Origin: Oscillospiraceae bacterium
GTDB taxonomy: Bacteria > Bacillota > Clostridia > Oscillospirales > Oscillospiraceae
Direction: 5' to 3'
NCBI GenBank assembly: GCA_009786775.1
Contig: WQRL01000034.1
Coordinates: 1 to 10,657, forward strand
DNA length: 10,657 nucleotides
The notes under the pieces are model-generated. The model was not told where the DNA came from. It did not search any database and worked only from the letters and a program-made list of their open reading frames with translations. Position 1 is the stretch's first letter. Each line of letters begins with the position of its first letter. The translations under genes were made by a program, and so were the position numbers. Shown here in pieces: positions 1 to 6,013 of this stretch.

Positions 1-245
1 GGGGGCGCGTCTTCGACGAGTTCGGCGGTGACTTCCTCTAAGGGTTCTTCGGTTTTGCGTTTTTTCTTAGAGTCTGCGGCATCGCCTTCAGGTTGTGCAG
101 CGGCAGCGATGTCAGGCTGCGCAGCGGCTCCGTCAGCCCCTACAGGGTTTGCGCCATCACTGTGGGCTTCGGGGGTATCTGAAACTGTTTCGCCCGGCTG
201 GGCGTTTGGGTGTGTGGCTTTACTTTTTTTGTCCGTCTTAGCCAA
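1..245 (-). CDS. grpE: Probable GrpE nucleotide exchange factor, N-terminal part (cut by window edge)
   Basis: This open frame begins at the end of hrcA and runs off the left edge, so only about 81 codons are visible. The visible part is hydrophilic and low in complexity, rich in Ala, Asp, Glu, Pro and Gly, then a KKKRK cluster and the acidic stretch EEPLEEVTAELVED. GrpE proteins usually have such a disordered acidic N-terminus before the long dimerising helix. The conserved GrpE core lies outside the window, so the name rests mainly on position: in Bacillota hrcA is normally followed by grpE, dnaK and dnaJ. GrpE releases ADP from the chaperone DnaK. I place the start at the TTG at 245, nine bases after a GGAG. 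Two ATGs at 254 and 251 are in frame but too close to that GGAG. The gene overlaps the hrcA stop by 8 bases, which suggests translational coupling and shared CIRCE/HrcA control. Confidence 0.68.
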   Translation of the reverse strand, partial: MAKTDKKSKATHPNAQPGETVSDTPEAHSDGANPVGADGAAAQPDIAAAAQPEGDAADSKKKRKTEEPLEEVTAELVEDAP

Positions 246-1317
246 TATCATCATCTCCTAACTTGTTCTTTCCTTCGGGGTTTAGCTGCAGCTTATCGCC
301 GCTTGCAAGCAAAGTGCTCAGACCTTGCGCAATATATGATAGGCGGGCTGCTACTTTGGAGTATTCCATTCTGGTGGGGCCTACAATCCCTATAATCCCC
401 TGCATTTCATCTCCCACGTCATAACGCACGGTTATGACACTTGAGTCACGCAGTTCGTTGGCCAGATTCTCCGGGCCGATTGTTATTTTGATTTCGCCTG
501 AGGACTCTGGGCTAGGAAGCCGCGCCAATTCAGTATTATCTGACAGATAGCTTATAAGGCGCTGCGCCTTGTCTATATCCCTGTACTCAGGATGATTTAG
601 TAGGTTCATAGTCCCTGTCACTTCAGCGGCGGTAGCCTTGGCCTCACATAGAAGCTCTATTGTAAAGCCTGCTATTACAGCCACTATTCCCACCGTGTCA
701 CCGACTGCCCGCTCCGTCGCTGCGATGAGGGACGAAGTAATGCGCTCCTCAGAAATCCCAGTGAAGCTGGCATTGAAAATCGAAGCTAGCTTCGTGAGCA
801 AGTGCGGGTCAACCGGGGTAGTCAGGTGAATTAACTTGTTTTTAACACTGTCATTATTTAGCAAAGTTACAATAATAAATGTGTGAGAATCAATAAAAAT
901 AAAATCAAATCTTGCAATTGTTGTAACACCTGTAACCGAAGCCATCGCGTATGCAGGATAGGTGGTGAGCCTTGATACGAGCGCCCCGGCCCTGCTTACA
1001 AGGCCTTCGCCCGCCCGGTTGTTTTGGAGGGCTGAGTTAATAACCTGGGCATCGTCTGTGGAAATTTTTTGGCGGCGCATAAGCTCATTTACATAGACGC
1101 GGTAGCCCAGAGCTGACGGAATCCTGCCTGCCGACGTGTGCGGCTGCTCAAGCAGCCCCAAGGCTTCAAGCTCTGCCATCTCATTGCGGATTGTGGCTGA
1201 CGAGATAGATGAGCTCAATTCCGCAGCTACGGTCTTAGAGCCCACCGGCTCGACCGTCTGGACATATTGTTCCACAACGGTACGAAGTATAACTTTTTTG
1301 CGCTCACTGAGATTCAT
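238..1317 (-). CDS. hrcA: Heat-inducible transcription repressor HrcA
   Basis: HrcA represses class I heat-shock genes by binding CIRCE operators; its folding depends on GroE, so it loses activity when misfolded proteins occupy the chaperonin. The product is 359 residues from the chosen start, close to the usual 340-350. Residues about 1-75 form the winged-helix DNA-binding domain, with the family signatures SSATIRNEMAELEALGLL and QPHTSAGRIPS (about 39-68). The C-terminal domain carries the conserved IIGIVGPTRMEYSKVAARL segment. The frame extends 7 codons upstream to a GTG, but that GTG lies inside the CIRCE element. The ATG at 1317 sits 6 bases after GGAGGG and gives the family-typical MNLSERKKVIL start. 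A perfect CIRCE and a consensus promoter lie directly upstream, so the gene is autoregulated. The next gene, probably grpE, overlaps its stop codon. Confidence 0.97.
   Translation of the reverse strand: MNLSERKKVILRTVVEQYVQTVEPVGSKTVAAELSSSISSATIRNEMAELEALGLLEQPHTSAGRIPSALGYRVYVNELMRRQKISTDDAQVINSALQNNRAGEGLVSRAGALVSRLTTYPAYAMASVTGVTTIARFDFIFIDSHTFIIVTLLNNDSVKNKLIHLTTPVDPHLLTKLASIFNASFTGISEERITSSLIAATERAVGDTVGIVAVIAGFTIELLCEAKATAAEVTGTMNLLNHPEYRDIDKAQRLISYLSDNTELARLPSPESSGEIKITIGPENLANELRDSSVITVRYDVGDEMQGIIGIVGPTRMEYSKVAARLSYIAQGLSTLLASGDKLQLNPEGKNKLGDDDIG
255..258 (-). promoter_or_regulatory. Ribosome binding site of the putative grpE gene
   Basis: GGAG on the minus strand lies inside the last codons of hrcA. 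It abuts the first in-frame ATG (254) and is 3 bases from the second (251), but 9 bases from the TTG at 245. This spacing favours the TTG as start. Confidence 0.5.
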
Positions 1318-1331
1318 ATGCCACCCTCCGT

Positions 1332-1358
1332 TTAGCACTCGGCAGCCGAGAGTGCTAA
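1332..1358 (-). promoter_or_regulatory. CIRCE operator (HrcA binding site)
   Basis: The sequence TTAGCACTC-N9-GAGTGCTAA is present with no mismatch: arms at 1332-1340 and 1350-1358, spacer 1341-1349. This is the consensus inverted repeat bound by HrcA. It lies between the promoter and the ribosome binding site of hrcA and covers the predicted transcription start (about 1356), so bound HrcA should block initiation of the heat-shock operon. Confidence 0.98.
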
Positions 1359-1362
1359 ACTC

Positions 1363-1391
1363 AATATAACTCCGACTTGCATTATTGTCAA
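1363..1391 (-). promoter_or_regulatory. Sigma-A promoter of the hrcA operon
   Basis: Reading the minus strand, a perfect -35 box TTGACA (1391-1386) is followed after exactly 17 bases by the -10 box TATATT (1368-1363), one mismatch from consensus. The predicted start near 1356 falls in the first arm of CIRCE. This is the usual vegetative promoter plus CIRCE arrangement of class I heat-shock operons. Confidence 0.92.
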
Positions 1392-1602
1392 GACTTTCCT
1401 TTCATGTTTTCATTTTGTTAATCTTTGATAATTGTTGTTGTTGCTTTTATTGCGCTTATCATTTACAATTTAATTTGGCTTAAATCTGAGAAAATTAATC
1501 AGATAAACAAATTCGCAAAAACTCAGTAATTTCAACACTTTGGCGCAGGGCTCCGTTTTTCACGGCAGCTAAATTATCTGTAAGCCTTTGCATTTTGAAA
1601 GT
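1392..1602. other. AT-rich divergent intergenic spacer with no identified element
   Basis: This stretch separates the hrcA promoter from the plus-strand gene at 1614. It is AT-rich, with a short run of GTT repeats around 1433-1443. I looked for a plus-strand promoter. TTGATA at 1425-1430 and TTTACA at 1462-1467 resemble -35 boxes, but neither has a good -10 box at 16-18 bases. No coding frame, RNA gene or clear terminator was seen. A promoter for the downstream gene must lie here but I cannot place it. Confidence 0.5.
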
Positions 1603-1608
1603 AGGTGA
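1603..1608 (+). promoter_or_regulatory. Ribosome binding site deciding a TTG start
   Basis: AGGTGA lies 5 bases before the TTG at 1614. The alternative GTG at 1605 is inside this motif and has no other good ribosome binding site upstream, so TTG is preferred. Confidence 0.5.
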
Positions 1609-1613
1609 GCCTT

Positions 1614-2270
1614 TTGAAAAAGCCCGTAAAACCCATTGTGTTAGTTATATTTGCAATATTGGGCATAATAACCGGCCTCGTGTCCTCCCATATTTTTTTC
1701 ACGGCCACAGGGTCTACTATATTCGGGTGGTCCCCGGCAACCCCGGCTATCAAAAATCAGTACAGCGGTGCAGAGCTTACCTCACTTGCATTTGATGTTC
1801 TTGAGCACATCAAGGAAGGGGATTTCAATGCACTTGCAGCGGCCGCCCACCCTGACTTCGGCGTTGTCTTCTCACCGAGCCCCACAATCAACCTAGCAGC
1901 AAACATGCGCTTTGACTCGGCTCAAATTGCCCAGTTTGCAACCGACACCACCAACTATGTCTGGGGTGTCAGAAACGGCAGCGGGGAGCCCATTTCACTT
2001 ACCCCCGTTGAATATTTTGCCCAGTTTGTCTATTCCGATGATTTTATTAACGCCCCTATAATTGGCGTTGACAGGATTGTGAGAAGCGGGAATGCGCTTG
2101 AAAATATAACCGAGGAATTCCCAGGTGTCAGGTTCGTTGACTTCCACATTCCGGGCGGAGAGAGGGATACCCCGGAGGATCTGGATTGGAGCACGCTGCG
2201 GCTGGGCTTTGAAAAACATGCGGGCAGGCTCTGGCTCACAGTGGTTGTCCACAGCACTTGGACTGTCTAA
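1614..2270 (+). CDS. Membrane-anchored protein of unknown function
   Basis: I do not recognise a named family. The product is 218 residues from the TTG at 1614 (221 if the GTG at 1605 is used). A short Lys-rich start (MKKPVK) is followed by one hydrophobic segment at about residues 7-28 with no lipobox cysteine, so the protein is probably anchored by an uncleaved signal segment with the rest outside the cell. The soluble part has a helix-like stretch (about 50-75, SLAFDVLEHIKEGDFNALAA), then an aromatic middle section and a C-terminus ending STLRLGFEKHAGRLWLTVVVHSTWTV-like, reminiscent of a small alpha+beta barrel or cone fold. I recall similar 'WRSLRLVFEK..WYLVGIIHDQWTI'-type endings in uncharacterised clostridial exported proteins, but no function is known to me. 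It stands alone, divergent from hrcA, with a terminator 62 bases after its stop. That it is a real gene is well supported by its length, ribosome binding site and terminator. Confidence 0.8.
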   Translation: MKKPVKPIVLVIFAILGIITGLVSSHIFFTATGSTIFGWSPATPAIKNQYSGAELTSLAFDVLEHIKEGDFNALAAAAHPDFGVVFSPSPTINLAANMRFDSAQIAQFATDTTNYVWGVRNGSGEPISLTPVEYFAQFVYSDDFINAPIIGVDRIVRSGNALENITEEFPGVRFVDFHIPGGERDTPEDLDWSTLRLGFEKHAGRLWLTVVVHSTWTV

Positions 2271-2332
2271 AGGCGGAGCGGGAGCACTTAGGACCTACCT
2301 GCACTGCAAGTTGTCACTGCGCGGTATTGGGC

Positions 2333-2364
2333 GGCAGACGTTTGTGTCTGCCCCATATTTTTTT
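2333..2364 (+). terminator. Rho-independent terminator after the membrane-protein gene
   Basis: A 7-bp perfect stem, GGCAGAC (2333-2339) with GTCTGCC (2346-2352), encloses a 6-base loop. After CC and ATA it is followed by seven T residues (2358-2364). It ends the transcript from 1614-2270 and insulates it from the mtnA promoter that begins about 20 bases later. Confidence 0.85.
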
Positions 2365-2385
2365 GTGGTTTTCTACACCGTCTTC

Positions 2386-2394
2386 TGATATAAT
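2386..2394 (+). promoter_or_regulatory. Extended -10 promoter of the mtnA cassette
   Basis: TGATATAAT carries a perfect -10 hexamer (2389-2394) preceded by TG at the extended -10 position (2386-2387). No good -35 box is present at 17 bases (TGGTTT at 2366-2371). Extended -10 promoters tolerate a weak -35. Transcription would start at about 2401, directly before the ATG at 2402. Confidence 0.65.
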
Positions 2395-2401
2395 AACCGT
2401 C

Positions 2402-3445
2402 ATGATTAATGTACGCTTAAATGATGAAAAAACGGCTGTAGTCAATTTAGACCAGACCCTACTGCCCGGTGAGATTAAGTACTCTGAGCTTAAAGAGCTT
2501 GATGAACTTTACGAGGCCATCTTCTCCCTGAGGGTGCGCGGGGCACCGGCAATTGGCATTTTTGCAGCTTATGCGCTGTATGTTTTGGCGCAAAAAATTA
2601 AACCGGATAGTTTTGAGAGCTTTCAGAAACAGGTTTTGACCCTGAGTGCAAGGCTTGATTCATCGCGCCCTACTGCGGTGAATTTATCTACACAACTGCG
2701 CAGGATGGAAAGGCTTGTCAGCAGCATGCAAGACTCCCCGGTTCCGGAAATTTTGGATGCTATGCACAGGGAGGCCGAGCTTATCCAGCAAGAGGATATA
2801 CAGATGTGCCGCGCCATTTCTGAGCACGGCCTGTCACTATTAAAGCCAGGCATGGGAGTCATGACTCACTGCAACGCAGGCCCGCTTGCCACCTCCCATT
2901 ACGGAACTGCCCTCGGCCCAATTCTCCTGGCCCAGGAGCGAGGATTTTCGCCCAAAGCCTTCTGCTGTGAAACCCGCCCACTCCTTCAAGGGGCTAGGCT
3001 CACATCCTTTGAACTCTACAATGCAGGTGTAGACGTCACTCTCATCTGCGATAACATGGCGAGCATCATCATGAGCGAGGGCAAAATTGGCGCTATCTTC
3101 GTCGGCTGTGACCGCGTGGCCAGAAATGGCGACACCGCAAACAAAGTAGGCACCAGCGGACTTGCAATACTGGCAAAGCATTATGGCATCCCCTTTTATG
3201 TCTGCTGCCCTTCTTCCACCATAGATTCCGCCTGCCCCTCAGGGGAGCATATTGAAATTGAGCTGCGCAATCCCGGTGAAATAAAAGAAATGTTTTTTGA
3301 AAGCCCCGTCGCCCCGGAGGGCGTTAAGTGTTACAACCCAGCATTTGACGTGACTTGCAGCAGCCTCATAACCGGGATAATAACAGAGCGCGGCATTTGC
3401 ACGGCTCCATATAACGAGTCGCTAAATATTTTTACAAAGAGGTAA
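2402..3445 (+). CDS. mtnA: MtnA-type aldose-1-phosphate isomerase (S-methyl-5-thioribose-1-phosphate isomerase family)
   Basis: The family isomerises 5-methylthioribose 1-phosphate to methylthioribulose 1-phosphate in methionine salvage; some members act on 5-deoxyribose 1-phosphate. The 347-residue product matches the family's usual length and start (DQTLLPGEIKY, about 17-27). Visible signatures are SLRVRGAPAIG (42-52), THCNAG with the presumed catalytic Cys157, ETRPLLQGARLTS (190-202), CDNMA (216-220), GCDRVARNGDTANKVGT with the presumed catalytic Asp237, and FYVCCPSSTID (265-275). The frame is open back to 2258, but that would overlap the upstream gene and its terminator; the ATG at 2402 gives the normal N-terminus. 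No ribosome binding site precedes this ATG, and the -10 box ends only 7 bases before it. The aldolase gene follows after 7 bases, which suggests the substrate is disposed of by cleavage rather than recycled to methionine. The eukaryotic eIF2B-alpha-type paralogues are a less likely identity given both catalytic residues. Confidence 0.93.
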   Translation: MINVRLNDEKTAVVNLDQTLLPGEIKYSELKELDELYEAIFSLRVRGAPAIGIFAAYALYVLAQKIKPDSFESFQKQVLTLSARLDSSRPTAVNLSTQLRRMERLVSSMQDSPVPEILDAMHREAELIQQEDIQMCRAISEHGLSLLKPGMGVMTHCNAGPLATSHYGTALGPILLAQERGFSPKAFCCETRPLLQGARLTSFELYNAGVDVTLICDNMASIIMSEGKIGAIFVGCDRVARNGDTANKVGTSGLAILAKHYGIPFYVCCPSSTIDSACPSGEHIEIELRNPGEIKEMFFESPVAPEGVKCYNPAFDVTCSSLITGIITERGICTAPYNESLNIFTKR

Positions 3446-3452
3446 TAATTTG

Positions 3453-4124
3453 ATGGTTTATCCAACAGAAAGTGAAGCCCGGCGCGATATTTTGGAGGTT
3501 GGCAGAAGACTGTACATGCGTGGATTCGTCTGCGCCAATGACGGCAATTTCAGCACGCGGATTGCCCACGATATAATCATCGCCACACCCACCGGCGTGT
3601 CCAAGGGCTTTATGACCGACGATATGCTAATAAAACTCGATTTGGACGGAAATGTCTTGGAAGGGGCTCACAAACCCTCTTCGGAAGTCAAGATGCACCT
3701 GTCGATTTTCCGGCGCTCACCTGAGATAATTGCCGTATGCCACGCCCACCCGCCTGTTTCCACCACATTTTCCGCTGCCGGAATGCCGCTGGACAAGGCT
3801 TTTCTGCAAGAAACAGCGGTTTCCCTCGGGGTCGTGCCTATTGCCAAATATGCCATGCCCGGCTCAAATGAGCTCGCCGACGGAGCGGCTGAGTTCTGCC
3901 TTGACTACCACGGAGCACTCCTTGAGCACCACGGCCCTGTGACCTGGGGAAATAGCATGATGCAGGCACTATTTAGGATGGAGAGCATTGAATACACCGC
4001 AACCATCGCAATGTATTCAAAAATCATGGGCTTTGAGCGCACATTGACAAAAGAGCAAATTCAGACTCTAACCACACTGCGCCCCGGACTTGGGATAACA
4101 GCAAGCCTAGGGGAGTTTAGTTAA
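3453..4124 (+). CDS. Class II (zinc) aldolase, L-fuculose-phosphate aldolase family; likely 5-deoxyribulose/methylthioribulose-1-phosphate aldolase
   Basis: Class II sugar-phosphate aldolases split ketose 1-phosphates into dihydroxyacetone phosphate and an aldehyde. The 223-residue product carries all family motifs: NDGNFSTR (30-36) and TPTGVSKG (45-52) for phosphate binding, Glu78 in PSSEVKMH as the catalytic acid/base, the zinc ligands His97 and His99 in HAHPP, and His160 in EHHGPVTWG. The spacings from Glu78 to His97 (19) and His97 to His160 (63) equal those I know from E. coli FucA. Placement directly after mtnA points to a ketose 1-phosphate made by MtnA: 5-deoxyribulose 1-phosphate (giving acetaldehyde) or methylthioribulose 1-phosphate. 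Substrate cannot be read from sequence, and the dehydratase MtnB is a related fold that must be kept in mind. I chose ATG 3453, 10 bases after AGAGG; a TTG at 3450 is in frame and 7 bases away. Confidence 0.88.
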   Translation: MVYPTESEARRDILEVGRRLYMRGFVCANDGNFSTRIAHDIIIATPTGVSKGFMTDDMLIKLDLDGNVLEGAHKPSSEVKMHLSIFRRSPEIIAVCHAHPPVSTTFSAAGMPLDKAFLQETAVSLGVVPIAKYAMPGSNELADGAAEFCLDYHGALLEHHGPVTWGNSMMQALFRMESIEYTATIAMYSKIMGFERTLTKEQIQTLTTLRPGLGITASLGEFS

Positions 4125-4147
4125 AAAATTAACAGGGAGGATTACAC

Positions 4148-4996
4148 ATGAAACTTTGTGCTTTTTTTGCAGATGGAACAAATAATGTAGGCGTCAAAAC
4201 TAGTAGCGGCACCGTCAACGTCACAGCCCTCGGGTTTCCCTCTGAAATGAATGAGGTTATTGAGGGCGGCTTCGATATGCTCTCCCGCATTTCGGAAACC
4301 CTGGAAAGCAAAACTTTCCCCACCATAAGCGAGGAAAGCCTTAAATTCCTTCCTGTTACTAAGCCTGCAAAAATAATTTGCAAGGGTCTAAATTACGGTG
4401 CCCACGCAAAGGAAATAGGCGCGCAACCACCTGAGAACCCCGTCTTTTTCAGCAAGTTTAGCGATTCCCTCGCAGCTCACCGCGAACCTGTGACGCTCCC
4501 TGCTTGGCTTAGTGCCTTTGACCACGAGGCTGAGCTTGTTGTGGTCATGGGAAAGCCGGCCTATAATATCTGTGTAGAGGAAGCAAGGGAGCATATTTTC
4601 GGCTACACCTGCGGCAACGATTTGTCGGCGCGCAAGGCTCAGGGGCTTTCAGGTCAGTGGCTCTGCGGCAAAGCGATTCCAGGCTTTGCCCCCGTAGGCC
4701 CCTTCATTCAGACGGCTGACGGCTTTGACCCGTGCGAGCACCACGGGGTGTTCTGTGACTTAAACGGGGCAAGAGCCCAGTCAGGCACCACAACCGACAT
4801 GATTTTTGACTGTTTTGAGATTGTAAGTGCCGCTTCTAAGTTTTTCCCGCTATCCCCGGGAGATCTGATTTTCACAGGCACTCCCGCAGGTGTCATAGTA
4901 GGCCGCCCAAAAGATAAGCGCGAGTGGCTCAAGCCCGGCGACACCGTGGATGTCACCATAGAGGGCATCGGCACTCTCACAACGCCGCTGGTGTAG
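4148..4996 (+). CDS. Fumarylacetoacetate hydrolase (FAH) family protein
   Basis: The FAH superfamily contains metal-dependent C-C bond hydrolases, decarboxylases and isomerases acting on 2-oxo acids such as acylpyruvates and oxaloacetate. The 282-residue product has a variable N-terminal part (1-70) and a complete catalytic domain: ICKGLNYGAHAKE (77-89, family start of the core), FFSKFSDSL (100-108), DHEAELVVVMGK with metal ligands Glu127 and Glu129, GNDLSARKAQ with ligand Asp158, PVGPFI (182-187), GTTTDMIFD (213-221) and the closing signature SPGDLIFTGTPAGV (236-249). Metal ligands are intact, so it should be active. GGGAGG ends 7 bases before the ATG. It follows the aldolase stop by 23 bases in the same unit. 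No FAH-type step is established in methylthioribose or deoxyribose disposal, so its substrate is open; a 2-oxo acid derived from the aldolase products is only a guess. Confidence 0.9.
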   Translation: MKLCAFFADGTNNVGVKTSSGTVNVTALGFPSEMNEVIEGGFDMLSRISETLESKTFPTISEESLKFLPVTKPAKIICKGLNYGAHAKEIGAQPPENPVFFSKFSDSLAAHREPVTLPAWLSAFDHEAELVVVMGKPAYNICVEEAREHIFGYTCGNDLSARKAQGLSGQWLCGKAIPGFAPVGPFIQTADGFDPCEHHGVFCDLNGARAQSGTTTDMIFDCFEIVSAASKFFPLSPGDLIFTGTPAGVIVGRPKDKREWLKPGDTVDVTIEGIGTLTTPLV

Positions 4997-5023
4997 CGGA
5001 TTAATGGCTGGCTGGTGTAGCGG
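4987..5023 (+). repeat. 13-base direct repeat spanning the FAH stop codon
   Basis: GCTGGTGTAGCGG occurs at 4987-4999, where it contains the last codons and TAG stop of the FAH gene, and again at 5011-5023. The unit offset is 24 bases. It looks like a small local duplication; no function is apparent. Confidence 0.6.
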
Positions 5024-5088
5024 CTAGCGGCATATGACTGTTTAATACTGCAACTGCATCGCTGTTGCTGCAATGCCAAAAGCAGGGC

Positions 5089-5985
5089 TTACAGCAGATG
5101 GTTTTCCAGCACCTGCTTTTTGTAGTCGAAGTTTTCGATTTGGAGATAGTATTCGGCACAGTCTATCAGGGCTTTAGAAGGAGCCAGGCCGACTATTTCG
5201 CTGCCTAAAACCTCTACTCCCCAGCGCTTTGCCTCCATGCGCACTGTTTCAAAAATGCGATAGAGCGGATTTACGTCCAGGTTTACCATGTTGATGGAGA
5301 CCTGGGCGATATTTCTATCCTCGAGCATAACCCCTATGGCCTTTACATATTTATATCCCCCCGACATTGCGCGGATCATTTTCGCTATGGAATTTGCTAT
5401 CTCAATATCCGGGGTGCTTAGGTTTATGTTGTAGGCAATCAGCGGCGGGCGGGCACCTATGGCCGTAATTCCCGCTGTGGGATGTATTTTGCGCTCTCCG
5501 AAATCGGGAGCCCACTGCTCCTGCTCCAGTTTTTCAGCCATCCCCTCAAACTGGCCTTTGCGTACTGCTGCAAGATTCTGGCGCTCAGGCACTGAGGCTG
5601 AATATTCGTATAGGAAACTAGGGATTGAGAGCTCTTCCCAGATGCGCTTTGCCACAGTTTTTGAGATCTCCACGCATTCTTCAATTGTCACCTCGCGGAT
5701 TGGCACAAATGGTATTACATCGGTGGCACCCATGCGCGGATGTTCCCCGCTGTGCTTTGTCATGTCGATTTTTTCACTCGCCAGTTTGCAGAGCCTAAAT
5801 GCGGCCTCAGCCACACCTTCGGGGTCTCCGACTAAAGTGAATACACTGCGGTTGTGGCTTGTGTCTGAGGAACTGTCAAGCAGCATTACCCCGGGGACAC
5901 TCTTCGCCACAGCTTCAAGCTCGGACACTATGGCCATATCCCGGCCCTCACTGAAATTGGGAATGCACTGTACTATTTTTGCCAT
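5089..5985 (-). CDS. ftcD: Glutamate formimidoyltransferase (stand-alone)
   Basis: FtcD moves the formimino group from N-formimino-L-glutamate to tetrahydrofolate, yielding glutamate and 5-formiminotetrahydrofolate (EC 2.1.2.5), the last histidine-specific step in this operon. The 298-residue product covers only the transferase domain; the animal enzyme is fused to a cyclodeaminase, absent here. Visible features are the N-terminal IVQCIPNFSEGRD (4-16), DTSHNRSVFTLVG (41-53), SGEHPRMGATDVIPFVP with His82 at the position of the catalytic histidine of the mammalian enzyme, and IGARPPLIAYNINL about residue 176-189. AGGAG ends 7 bases before the ATG. It starts 28 bases after the hutH stop and is the last gene of the hut operon. 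It converges with the FAH gene; I see only a 5-bp GCAAC/GTTGC hairpin and no T-run in the 92-base spacer. Confidence 0.95.
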   Translation of the reverse strand: MAKIVQCIPNFSEGRDMAIVSELEAVAKSVPGVMLLDSSSDTSHNRSVFTLVGDPEGVAEAAFRLCKLASEKIDMTKHSGEHPRMGATDVIPFVPIREVTIEECVEISKTVAKRIWEELSIPSFLYEYSASVPERQNLAAVRKGQFEGMAEKLEQEQWAPDFGERKIHPTAGITAIGARPPLIAYNINLSTPDIEIANSIAKMIRAMSGGYKYVKAIGVMLEDRNIAQVSINMVNLDVNPLYRIFETVRMEAKRWGVEVLGSEIVGLAPSKALIDCAEYYLQIENFDYKKQVLENHLL

Positions 5986-6013
5986 GATTTTTCTCCTTTT
6001 AATCCTTCTAATT

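Noticed and set aside
1318..1338. A longer HrcA starting at the GTG at 1338
   Set aside because: The GTG lies within the CIRCE arm and has no ribosome binding site; the ATG at 1317 follows GGAGGG and matches the family start.
1425..1490. Plus-strand promoter for the membrane-protein gene
   Set aside because: TTGATA (1425) and TTTACA (1462) resemble -35 boxes but no acceptable -10 box lies at the right distance.
2258..2401. A 48-codon N-terminal extension of mtnA in the open frame
   Set aside because: It overlaps the upstream gene, runs through the terminator hairpin and the -10 box, is Cys-rich and unlike the family; the ATG at 2402 gives the normal MtnA start.
2840..3181. A 113-codon minus-strand frame opposite mtnA
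   Set aside because: Antisense shadow of conserved mtnA motifs, with no ribosome binding site or domain.
5043..5080. Possible bidirectional terminator between the convergent FAH and ftcD genes
   Set aside because: Only a 5-bp GCAAC/GTTGC stem with a 9-base loop and no T-run on either strand; too weak to call.
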